Assembly (NCBI RefSeq): GCF_035046505.1
Contig: NC_089824.1
Span: forward strand, 50,471,274-50,535,273
DNA from: Tiliqua scincoides
Taxonomy: Eukaryota > Chordata > Lepidosauria > Squamata > Scincidae
DNA: 64,000 bases
Direction of reading: 5' to 3'
In this document: piece after piece, positions 45,022 through 52,759 of the stretch
Layout of the letters: the number at the start of each line of letters is the position of its first letter
Position numbering within the stretch: position 1 is the stretch's first letter
Translations under genes and position numbers: made by a program
The notes under the pieces: model-generated
Seen by the model: the letters and a program-made list of their open reading frames with translations, nothing else
The model's database searches: none
Told to the model about the DNA's origin: nothing

Positions 45022-47664
45022 GGAAATGGTTGTTGTAGAAGTTTCAAAAATCCTAGTACAGGTAAAAACCAAAAAATAACTCATCTGATTCATTCATTCA
45101 TTCATGAATAATAATAATAATTCATGAATGAATAATTCATTCATTCCTTCAGTCAACTGCCAAGCCTTTCCATTTCTATGAAATGGGACATCTGTAAATA
45201 ATCTGCACCACTTTTTTGCTTCATGGGACAACTAATCAATATCACTGACTATATATCTGGGAAAAGTCTTTCCGAAAATAGGGGTATGGCTCTGCCACAT
45301 TTTTTAATATTATTGCTTTAAAAAAAAATGCAGGGTGGTGGTGGATCAGTTTCACTTACTTCCACTCTACAAGAAGATTCTTCCCAAAACAAGAGAAACA
45401 AAAGTACAGTATTAGTATATGATACATGCACATTCATGCATGCACATTCTTTCCATTCAAGACATGGGTATCAAACATAAGGCCAGCTGGCCAAATGCAA
45501 CCCCCTGAAGCAATTTATCCAGCCCCCATTATAATTGGGCTCTTCCAGCATGCTAACTGGGCTAATATGAATAAGATTTGCACATTTTCTCTTCTGTCAT
45601 TTGCTGCTAATGAGTTTCTACATGAGAACAAAATGCTTGTGTTTTGTCTGTTGTACACCGCTTTGAGTTTTTAGAAAAGTGGTATATAAATCAATCAATC
45701 AATCAATACTTAAATAATAAATTTCTGGCTATCATCTGCTTAATGATGTAACTTTTGGCTGACAGCAGGCACCATGAATGCTAACTTTGGCCCTTTGTAT
45801 GAAATGAGTTTTGACATACCTGATTTAAGGCATTATAATACACCAAAGATAATGAATGCAGTTGAAATAGAGTCTCTATTACCCGATTGCAAGATATTGT
45901 TAGCAATTCAGTTGAAAAACAGACCTAGAAAGTCAATAGACTTAAAATATACTTTATTTCTTTACTCAGCATGTGGTTGGTCTGTGGAACTCCTTGCCAC
46001 AGGATGTGGTGATGGCATCTGGCCTGGATGCCTTTAAAAGGGGATTGGACAAGTTTCTGGAGGAAAAATCCATTACAGGTTACAAGCCATGATATGTATG
46101 TGCAACCTCCTAATTTTAGAAATGGGCTATGTCAGAATGCCAGATGCAAGGGAGGGCACCAGGATGAGGTCTCTTGTTATCTGGTGTGCTCCCTGGGGCA
46201 CTTGGTGGGCAGCTGTGAGATACAGGAAGCTGGACTAGATGGGCCTATGGCCTGTTCTTATGTCAAAGGTCACCTACTGAGTTCATGGTACTTACTCCCA
46301 AACATACATCAGTCCAGAGCATGCTCCCGGCCTCCCCTAAATACTTTGTTTCCACCAAAACATCAACAGGAAGTGACAGCAATGCAATCCAAAAAGAAGA
46401 CACATCTTATAGCCAAATTGTTCCAATAGAACATATTGTTCAAATTCCGGCTCTGCCACCCAATGGGTTTAAATTTCAATGCTTTATCCTTCCTTTTAAA
46501 TGTGTTTAAACACTCATATAGTAAAAACACGCAAGACCCCTCCCCTTTTGCTTGGCTTGTTGCCATTTAGGAAGCAAAGGCTACTTTGTTTGCTTGATCC
46601 CAAACGGATCAAGTTTCCTTTTTTGCAAAAACAAAGGAACCAAAGGGGGGGGGACATCCACCTATTCAAAAAAGGGGGGAACCAGCGGAGTTTGAGTGGC
46701 ACAGAACTAGGTCTAAAGTCAGCCCTAGGAAAGCAGGTAGAGAAATACAAGCAGAACAGAGTTCCGGTTGGTTGGTTTTTCAATCATACAGCCCGATCTC
46801 TGCATGTTTACTTGGGAGCAAGCTCCACTGTGGTCCATGGGACAGACTCAAAAAGCGTGGCAAGGTCAAAAGGGGGGGGGAAGCAGCCACATATTCAAAA
46901 GGGGGAACAGGCACAGGAGTTTGCGTGGTGCAGAACTAGGTCTAAAGTCACCCCTGGGGAAGCAAGCAGAGGAATACAAGCAGAACAGAGTCCAGGTTGG
47001 CTGGTTTTTAAGTCACGCAGTCCGATTCCTGCATGTTTACTCGGGAGCAAGCACCACCGTGGTCCATGGGACGGACCCAACAAGCGTGGCAAGCCCTAAG
47101 CCAATCCACAGCACCATTTCAGAAGGAGGGTTGCACGGGAGGCGCCCGCAAACTTCATCCTGTAGCTCGAGATGCCCCTCGTGTTAATCCAGCCGGACAG
47201 AGCCAAGACGGGGAAGCGGTGGCGTAGCTAGAGGGGGTGCAAAGCGCTGAGGCTGAAATCTTACTTAGACTTTCCTGGGAGTAAACCCTATAGAACACAG
47301 TGGGACTTGCTTCTAAGTAGACATGCCCCAAGTCTTGCAGGGAGACTCAGCGCGGGGTGCCAGCGGCCCCTCCCTTTGGGAGCCATTCCGGGCGGTGGGA
47401 GCAAAAGGGAAAGCGTGTTGCATTGCAACCCCTCCAGCGACGCCACTGCGGGGAGTGCACTTACACGTGGCCACACTGCGTCCTGAACGGCTGGTGGAGC
47501 ACCTCCAAGCAGATGGAGCAGTCGAAGGACGGGATGCGCTGCCGCAGCTCCTCCGCTACTTCATCCAGGTGCAGAGGGAACGGGATGCCTCCTTGGGGAG
47601 CGCTGGCACTCACGGGGGTGGCCGCCGCCGCCTCCCGCCCCTCGCTGCTCAGCACGGATCCCAT
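33401..47664 (-). CDS. RNF125: RNF125 (TRAC-1), E3 ubiquitin ligase, complete coding region in six exons
   Basis: Membrane-associated RING E3 ligase. The family member is known to ubiquitinate RIG-I, MDA5 and MAVS and so damp interferon induction. Exons on the minus strand: 47664-47465, 39748-39595, 37898-37804, 37046-36956, 35375-35268, 33493-33401. All introns are GT-AG and the joined frame is open for 246 codons (human 232); the additional length is in the N-terminal region before the RING. Seen: MGSVLS start (Gly2 myristoylation signal, as in human); RING C49, C52, C64, H66, C69, C72, C84, C87; C2HC finger C112, C115, H127, C131; C2H2 finger C153, C156, H168, H173; a CPIC finger at 182; C-terminal ubiquitin-interacting helix [18 protein letters not shown]. 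It is a tandem paralogue of RNF138, and no disabling change is seen. Confidence 0.95.
34218..34276. repeat. Short inverted repeat
   Basis: AAAAAAAGCCAC and GTGGCTTTTTTT arms around TTTTCACCACGAAAAC, in the RNF125 last intron. Confidence 0.6.
34591..34768. mobile_element. Family B MITE
   Basis: GGGCCCAATCCTATTC to GGATAGGATTGGGCCC, a clear terminal inverted pair, in the RNF125 last intron. Confidence 0.85.
35268..35375 (-). CDS. RNF125: RNF125 exon 5
   Basis: 108 nt, acceptor CTACTTAACAG, donor GTGAGT, phase 0 on both sides. It encodes [16 protein letters not shown] and [16 protein letters not shown]. Confidence 0.94.
35968..36861. mobile_element. Pogo/Tigger-like DNA transposon with two nested family A MITEs
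   Basis: Ends CAGGTGGAGCCTATTTATGC and TAAATAGGTTGCACCTG are inverted over about 23 bp with few differences. Family A copies sit head-to-tail at about 36230-36319 and 36324-36411 inside. In an RNF125 intron. Confidence 0.65.
36956..37046 (-). CDS. RNF125: RNF125 exon 4 (C2H2 finger)
   Basis: 91 nt, acceptor GTTGTTTTCAG, donor GTAATT. It encodes [19 protein letters not shown] and [11 protein letters not shown]. Confidence 0.94.
37060..37185 (-). mobile_element. LINE-type 3' tail beside RNF125 exon 4
   Basis: TTATTAACAGTATTTATATA CCGCTTCTC and CAAAGCGGTTTACAGAGAAA, same family as 22085. It starts about 14 bp upstream of the exon 4 acceptor region. Confidence 0.65.
37358..37425 (+). mobile_element. 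Family B MITE, left part only
   Basis: GGGCCCAGTCCTATCCAACT TTCCAG then ATGCAGCACCAAGGT; right half missing. Confidence 0.6.
37660..37755 (+). mobile_element. LINE-type 3' tail
   Basis: AACTGCATTGAGCATTTTAA, AAGCCGGAATAGAAATGTTA and AATAAATAAA, close to the RNF125 exon 3 donor. Confidence 0.5.
37804..37898 (-). CDS. RNF125: RNF125 exon 3
   Basis: 95 nt, acceptor CTATCTAG, donor GTACAG, phase 0 in and 2 out. It encodes [20 protein letters not shown] and GPLQEV, nearly the human sequence. Confidence 0.95.
38110..38210. mobile_element. Fragment of the TTTTCAACC hAT family
   Basis: GTGCTGTGAGAGTTTGGGGG AAGGTCATTTATTGGTAAAG and GCAGTGTGCCTTG match the middle of the element at 30849. The rest of 37905-39080 shows nothing else I can name. 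Confidence 0.5.
39184..39523. mobile_element. hAT MITE with perfect 8-bp duplication, 72 bp from RNF125 exon 2
   Basis: Ends CAGTGGTTCTCACAC and GTTTGAGAAACACTG; CCCTAGAG at 39176-39183 and 39524-39531. A partial family A copy (about 39290-39345) sits inside and another precedes it at about 39087-39170. Confidence 0.9.
39595..39748 (-). CDS. RNF125: RNF125 exon 2
   Basis: 154 nt, acceptor CTCTCTGCCAG, donor GTAAAT. It encodes [33 protein letters not shown] and KCTECGTR: the second half of the RING and the first half of the C2HC finger. Confidence 0.95.
40015..41755 (-). mobile_element. LINE reverse-transcriptase C-terminal fragment, split by a hAT element
   Basis: Minus-strand translation includes [20 protein letters not shown] and, further on, [20 protein letters not shown], the C-terminal region of a jockey-superfamily-like LINE polymerase. 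The hAT element at 40757-41582 interrupts it. The clade is not settled. Inactive. Confidence 0.65.
40757..41582. mobile_element. Family D hAT element, copy 2, empty-site copy
   Basis: Ends CAGTGGTGTAGCTAAGG and TTAGCTATGCCACTG; perfect duplication CTTGTTCC at 40749-40756 and 41583-41590. It has the unfilled site TAA at 41139-41141 where copy 1 carries a family C MITE. Confidence 0.93.
41814..41903 (+). mobile_element. Family A MITE
   Basis: GCTGCAATTCTATACATAG to GACATGCATAGAATTGTGCC, well preserved. Confidence 0.8.
42112..42718. mobile_element. Long MITE of the CAATCCT clan, with a repeat E fragment
   Basis: AATAGCCCAATCCTATGG at the left and AATAAGATTGGGCTGT at the right. GCCAGTGCTGGGTGTCATAA is shared with 52785. 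TATACCATAGTCTTTCGAGA at 42139 is an inverted end piece of repeat E. Confidence 0.55.
42725..43500. other. RNF125 intron 1, no recognised feature
   Basis: Low-complexity-free sequence without splice-supported coding or a named repeat. Confidence 0.3.
43506..44085 (+). mobile_element. Tigger-like non-autonomous DNA transposon
   Basis: Left CAGTAAGGATGTGGGCCTTC and TATCTGCAGGTTCAACATTC; right GATTTCAGTATCTGTGAGGG and GAGGGATGACTATAATG, as in Tigger2-type ends. The interior repeats CCTCAGAACACCTCCTGGA. Related to 284-738. Confidence 0.55.
44190..44335 (-). mobile_element. CR1 3'-end fragment
   Basis: GAATTTGTCTAATTGTCTTT TAAAGCC and GCCATCACCACATCTTGTGG are antisense to the CR1 3' end at 45960. 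Confidence 0.7.
44729..44930. mobile_element. hAT MITE
   Basis: Ends CAGGGGTGCCCAAAT and GGACACCCCTG; flanks CCTTAGTG and CCTTAGCA. Confidence 0.8.
44955..45019 (+). repeat. (TC)n(AC)n microsatellite
   Basis: About 15 TC units followed directly by about 17 AC units. Confidence 0.97.
45088..45150. repeat. Palindromic ATTC/GAAT microsatellite
   Basis: (ATTC)n, ATGAATAATAATAATAATTC, then GAATGAATAATTCATTCATT, able to fold on itself. Confidence 0.85.
45463..45822. mobile_element. hAT MITE with a LINE tail inside
   Basis: Ends CATGGGTATCAAAC and GTTTTGACATACCTG; flanks ATTCAAGA and ATTTAAGG. Same family as 48571. A tail of the type TACACCGCTTTGAG...(AATC)n at about 45650-45708 has been inserted in it. 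Confidence 0.7.
45955..46265 (+). mobile_element. CR1 LINE 3' end
   Basis: GTGGAACTCCTTGCCACAGG, GGATTGGACAAGTTTCTGGA, GATACAGGAAGCTGGACTAG and ATGGGCCTATGGCCTG, in sense orientation, well preserved. Confidence 0.85.
46632..47092 (+). repeat. Tandem duplication, period 229 bp, in RNF125 intron 1
   Basis: GCAGAACAGA at 46751 and 46980 and GCGTGGCAAG at 46855 and 47084 are each 229 bp apart. Both units carry GAACTAGGTCTAAAGTCA and GTGGTCCATGGGAC and look like a family A derivative plus flank. Confidence 0.9.
47217..47448. mobile_element. hAT MITE ending 16 bp from the RNF125 exon 1 donor
   Basis: Ends CGGTGGCGTAGCTAGAGGGG and CCAGCGACGCCACTG; flanks CGGGGAAG and CGGGGAGT. A family A MITE (about 47252-47332) is nested in it. 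Confidence 0.8.
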
Positions 47665-47790
47665 CGCGTGAAGGTCCCCCCGCTGGAGAGACCAGGACGC
47701 TGCAGCTGGCGGCGCGCTTCAGTCCTCGGCAGCCCGCGTCCGGTCCGGGCGCGCAGTGAGTCCGGGGATCATGCTTGCTGCAGGCTCGGG
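47450..47790 (-). promoter_or_regulatory. RNF125: RNF125 small CpG island and 5' region
   Basis: GC-rich block covering exon 1 and about 130 bp upstream. No TATA box is seen. The left edge is abutted by a hAT element in intron 1. Confidence 0.55.
47465..47664 (-). CDS. RNF125: RNF125 exon 1 (start, myristoylation motif, first half of RING)
   Basis: ATG at 47664-47662 in the context CACGCGATGG. It encodes [10 protein letters not shown] and [20 protein letters not shown] plus two bases of valine, then donor GTAAGT from 47464. The N-terminus and RING half match human RNF125 closely. Confidence 0.95.
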
Positions 47791-48032
47791 CGAAACTAGA
47801 AGGTCATTGGTGGCGGCAGAGCCGGCGTGGTGAAACCGGACACCTTCGGTGGGAGGGGGCAGCCCGCCCGGAGTCTGTTTGCAGAGCGCTGCAGTGCTTT
47901 CTGTCCCTGCCCGTGAGGCAGTCGCTCCTTGTGGCGCAGAGGCGTCGTCCTGCCTTCCTACCCAAGGATGCCAAACAGGCTCCCCATCCCTGGCTATCTT
48001 GCCCCTTCCCATAAGGAAACTCGCCCACACTC

Positions 48033-48232
48033 ACAGCCATTTTCAGCCTTTTCCATCTCACCGCGCACTGACAAGGCACTCAAATGGTCGAGCCACACCA
48101 GCAGTTTTTGGACCATTGGCAAGGCACACTGATAGCAGGGGCTCACATCCCCCAGCAAATGATCCTCCCCCAAACTCCCACGGCACACCTGCAGAGCATC
48201 CACAGCGCACTGGTGTGCCATGGGAGACCTAC
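48033..48232. mobile_element. hAT MITE (TTTTCAACC family), diverged
   Basis: CAGCCATTTTCAGCCTTTTC, TTGGCAAGGCACACTGATAG and CACTGGTGTGCCATGG match 30849 in reverse. About 370 bp upstream of RNF125 exon 1. A hAT-like left end CAGTGTTTCTGAAACTG follows at 48375. Confidence 0.65.
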
Positions 48233-48570
48233 AGGTCGCTGGAAGACAGGAAGGTAAATCACAAGGAAAAAAAAAAAAAGACTAGTTCTTGGGCACATGG
48301 CAGAGTTTGACATGATGCCTCCTTTGAAGCTGAGATGCCTCTGAATCCCTGCCTTCATTCCCTTTACTTAGACAGTGTTTCTGAAACTGTGGGTTGTGAG
48401 CCAGTTTCAGGTGGGTTGTGCATGCACCTAGTGCATCATTCAAAATATGGGAAGATAGGATGCTGGAAAGGGGGAGGGCTGTGAGGTTATTTTTCTTGTG
48501 TCAATGTTGTAAACGGGCTTTTTCTTTCTGATTCACTTTGCTATTGGAAAGTGCATTTTACACTTTATAA

Positions 48571-48886
48571 CAGGGGTGTCAAACATAATCACCCAGGGGC
48601 CACTCAAAGCTTTTTATTTGGCCCTCAGGCTCTCAGCTTCTGAGCAGTGCTGAGGTGTTACTGCTGAAAGGGCAGTTCACATGAGAATTGTGCTGTCCCT
48701 TATCTTGAAATATGATCAAGATTTGCATGTTTTCTGTCATTTGCAGCTAAGTGAGAAAAAAATGTTTATTTTTGGTTATGACCTGTTTGATGACATCACT
48801 TCCTGTCTAATGACATCACTTTCGGCCCTCAGCAGACATAATGAATGCTATTTGGCCCTCTGTATGAAATGAGTTTGACACCCCTG
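48571..48886. mobile_element. hAT MITE with perfect 8-bp duplication
   Basis: Ends CAGGGGTGTCAAAC and GTTTGACACCCCTG are exact inverted repeats; CTTTATAA at 48563-48570 and 48887-48894. Confidence 0.95.
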
Positions 48887-49017
48887 CTTTATAACATTTA
48901 CAAATGTTTGATAGTCCACTAGTTATCAAGGTATTCATATCAACATTTCCAAAATGTGTAAAAATTGCAATTTATGCTGTTTCTTCCCTAGTAAGGGCTG
49001 GTGTAATAAGTGGCTAA

Positions 49018-49148
49018 CAATCCTAATACATTCAGAAGTAAGTCCCACTGAATTCAGTGAAACTTCCTCCCAGATAAGTGTGCATACCTGGGAATAAGCC
49101 CCATTGACTTTAATGGGACTTGACTATAATAGGATTGGTCTGTAAGAG
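49018..49148 (+). mobile_element. Family A MITE, rearranged
   Basis: One arm pair plus an additional CCTGGGAATAAGCCCCATTG segment, as if two copies recombined. Confidence 0.6.
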
Positions 49149-49153
49149 ACTGA

Positions 49154-49325
49154 GGGCCAAATCCTATCCAACTTTCCAGTGCTGGTGCAGCCATGACAAT
49201 ATGCTGCATCCTGTGGTAATGAGGCATTCATGGAGGCCTCCTTCAGGTAAGGGAATATTTGTTCCCTTTCCTTAGGGTTGCATTGCAGCTGCACAGGCAC
49301 TGGAAAGTTGAATAGGGTTGAACCC
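49154..49325. mobile_element. Family B MITE with TGA duplication
   Basis: GGGCCAAATCCTATCCAACT to TTGAATAGGGTTGAACCC; TGA at 49151-49153 and 49326-49328. Confidence 0.85.
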
Positions 49326-49496
49326 TGAAGTGTAAATCAAGAGTTCCCCAGTTGAGACTTGCCTTGACTATGAACTCATTGGGTGGCTTTAGGCAAGTCA
49401 CTTTCAGATTCAGCTGCAATGTAGGAATGATGGATTGTATGATGATGAAGGATTGTTATAAGTATTACATCAAAATGTTTGCAAAAACAAAAAGGA

Positions 49497-49873
49497 CAGT
49501 TGGCATCTTTCAGTCTCGGAAGACTATGGTATCGCGCTCTGAATAGTGGTTCTGGAACAGTTTCCTCTCCAGTGCGCGAAGCCTGGGTAAGGTGGATATG
49601 GAGGATAGACTGTTACCCATGCAGCAAATCCCCACCTCCACGTAGCTGAAATGGTCCAATGGAAAGGCAGAAGCCAGTACGGTTGGTTCCAGTGGCGTCA
49701 CAGGAGTTGCCAGAACGTGACTGTGTTCAGCCATGAACTGCCTTAAGGATTCCAGCTCCGGATTTTGCCTCGAGGTTGACTCCTGAAGCCTTTTCCATAA
49801 CTGGATGTAGCCACAAGGCAGTGGAAGTTTGGGATCAGAGTTTTCCTTCTCCCAGGCTAATGAGTCCCATAAA
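49497..49873 (-). repeat. Repeat E copy 2
   Basis: AGTTGGCATCTTTCAGTCTC to CTTCTCCCAGGCTAATGAG, collinear with 1785-2190. Confidence 0.7.
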
Positions 49874-50177
49874 GACCTATACAAATGGTATCATAATCAC
49901 CACCACCACTACCACTACATATAGATATACCATATGTTTATAAATGAATAATTTTAAAATATACATATGCTTTTTATTTATCCATTTATGATATATTTCT
50001 GTATAATTGATTAAAATTTTTTCCTTAGGGTGTTATAGGAAAGACAGGTTGCTTCCAATCCTCCATACATCCTTGCAGTAATCTTTGTGATTTGTAAAGG
50101 AGGCATACATACCTGAGCCATAAAGCATGCATCTCTCCTCCACACTTTGCAACATTCACTGTGGAGACATTTGTGTG

Positions 50178-50275
50178 TGTTGGCAGCCTTCAGTCTCGAA
50201 AGACTATGGTATCCCGCTCTGAATGGTGGTTCTGGAACAGTGTCTAGTGTGGCTGAAAAGGCCAATTCGGGACAC
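50178..50275 (-). repeat. Repeat E fragment, alternative end
   Basis: TTGGCAGCCTTCAGTCTCGA shares the first 60 bp with the other copies, then continues as GTGTCTAGTGTGGCTGAAAA, a different branch of the family. Confidence 0.65.
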
Positions 50276-50279
50276 TTGA

Positions 50280-51970
50280 TAGACAAATAAAAGCTCAAAC
50301 TTCCTGAAACATGTGAAGCAGTAACAGCTGTGGGCTGTTGTTTTTCCAAGGGAGCATTTATAATTCATTTACTGCTTTGTAATATTGAAATGCTTACAGA
50401 TCATCACAGATAATGTTATGTCATCCAAGGAAAAGCCAGCATTAACTGGATTTCTGCTTCTTTGTCCTGAAGGATTGCAGACTTCAGTGCCAGCAAAACA
50501 ACCATTGTTGATTCTTCTTTTGCTCTGAAGATCTAATCTTTCTCAACAAGGCCTGCCACTCAAAACTGGTATCTGGTGTTTGAAATGCTAATTAGACCAA
50601 ACAAAGGTCACTTTTATTTCTTTCTTGATGAGCCAGATTACAACTGAATATTATTATTATTATTTTAATAATTTATATCCTGCCTTTTTGCCCTATGGGC
50701 ACACAATACAGCTCTGTAATGTTAATTGATGAAATGGTAGGCTTACTAATTCACCTGATTACTTTGACTGCCTTTATTACTGATGAACTCACATGAAAAG
50801 AAAGCAGAGTTGACTTTTTAAACCCACCATTCAAATGACAGGAGGAAAGAGTTTGGAGACTGGAAAACAAGGCCAGCAGGGAATGCTGGAAAATCTACAG
50901 TTATTCTCTTTTGCTTCCTATCCTGTTAATATTTTAAATGTTTTTTATTGGTTTTAAAACTTCAGTATATACAAAATGAATATTCCTAACATCCATATCT
51001 TAACACTGTTCACCCCATCTGATGAAGACTGGCCCAAGACTTCCTGATGCCTGAGATGTCACGCCAAAACACTGCCCCCCATATCTGATCATGAGCCAGC
51101 TCTTCCCACTCTCCAATGTGCTCAGCACTCTCCTCCCCTCCACATTTCCACTTCCTCTTGGTCTCCCTCCTCCTTTGTCCAATCCAGAGAGTGGGGAGGC
51201 AAGTAGGTGGGCAGAGATGGGTGCACTACACCAATCTGCTAACTGAGGTGACCAGTAGACCTCATGGATGGGCTGGCCCTACCCTGCCCCACCCAGCAAG
51301 AGAAATCCATGTGCATAAGGAGACTTTGAATATATAACATATGCAGCTGCTCCTCTGGTTATGCATCCCCTTCTGGACCATGATGACGATTTTGTCAAAA
51401 AATAGTATAGATTTGGGTTTTGTTTTTACAAAAATGAGAAGTGCAGAAAGCGATGTAATGCATTTATTTCATTATCACCCCCCAAAAAATCACATCTCAA
51501 CTTATAAGTCACACAAATGTCCATGTATTCAGTGTTCCAAAATAACTGCTGCTTGATCTATTTTCACTTGAGTTACATAAAATGTTCACAGCGTTAAAAA
51601 TCCAGTTATAGATGTTTTCTTTAAAAGAGAATAAATTGAACACACATTGTAAGGCAAAACAAAATTATTAAAACTTCCTGTACTGATTTCAGTTAGAGTT
51701 GGCAGTGTACTTCAGAGAGGTTGTTTGATCTTGTTTCAGAATTGTCTTCCAATGCATTTTAGATGAGAATGACCTTAAACTATCATTTATTCCCCTTCTT
51801 ATAATGACAAAATGAGTCTGCTCCCATGTTTTCAGTAAATGAGAAGTGTACTGCATTTAAAAAGAGTACTCCTGAAAAATACATTATGTGTTGAACCAGA
51901 TTTGCTTCAGTAACTGCTGTTGGACTAGGAGCTCCAGTCTATATTCACTGCATTATGAAAATGCACTTTG
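50280..51970. other. Spacer, largely unnamed sequence
   Basis: One LINE-type fragment (ATTTATATCCTGCCTTTTTG, about 50670-50715) is seen; otherwise no gene or repeat recognised. Confidence 0.3.
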
Positions 51971-51975
51971 ATTTA

Positions 51976-52176
51976 GGGCACAATCCTAACCCCTTATGTC
52001 AGTGCTATCCAGCACTGGCATAGCAGTGCCAATGGGACATGTGCTGCATCCTGCAGTTGGGAAGCACTCACAGAGGCCTCCTCAAACTAAGGGAATGTTT
52101 GTTCCCTTACTTCAGAGCTGCATTGCCCTTATGTCAGTGCTAGAAAGCACTGACATAAGGGGTTAGGATTGCACCC
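51976..52176. mobile_element. Family B MITE with TTA duplication
   Basis: GGGCACAATCCTAACCCC to GGGGTTAGGATTGCACCC; TTA at 51973-51975 and 52177-52179. Confidence 0.9.
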
Positions 52177-52263
52177 TTAAATGGATAGCTTTATTAACCT
52201 GACTTTTTCTCCCAGATTTATACCAATTTCTCCTGTTTCTCCTTCCATGGATTTCCCATATAC

Positions 52264-52588
52264 CAGGGCCTTCCAAACTCTGGCCCAGGAGCCGGAACTG
52301 GGGTTTGTACTAACCTGTCTGCTCCATGAGCAGACCTTATTGTTCCACCAGGTGGCTGAATGTCTTTCTCCTCATTTTGGGGGACAGGGACATTCTGAAC
52401 AGTCACGTTTGCCTGGATGTCCTATCACATAGCCTTCTGGGACACCGGGCAACAGATGCGACAGCCCAGAGCATCCCTGTTCCCCAAACAAGGAGAAAGA
52501 CATGCAGCAACCCAGTGGAATGGTAAGCGGTGGTCCAGATGGGGACCGCATTTTTGTTACACAGTGGTTGTGAGTTTGGCAACCACTG
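52264..52588. mobile_element. hAT MITE
   Basis: Ends CAGGGCCTTCCAAACTC and GAGTTTGGCAACCACTG; flanks CCATATAC and CTATGTAC. Confidence 0.75.
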
Positions 52589-52759
52589 CTATGTACCTAT
52601 AATTACTACACTGAATAGGTAGGTAAGTAAGGGCCAGCAAAGTATTTGTGGAAGTCTTGATTAAATGTGAGATGGTGTGACTTTGGTATGTTACAAGGCC
52701 TAATATTGCTTCAGTGGCACAGTGACCATTAAAACTATTTCCAGGAGTGAAGCTGTGTT

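Noticed and set aside
46500-47187. 199- and 139-codon plus-strand frames
   Set aside because: They translate the 229-bp tandem duplication and MITE sequence; the peptide repeats with the DNA.
47323-47799. Plus-strand frames of 104-158 codons opposite RNF125 exon 1
   Set aside because: Antisense shadow of a GC-rich exon; no splice signals or recognisable domain.
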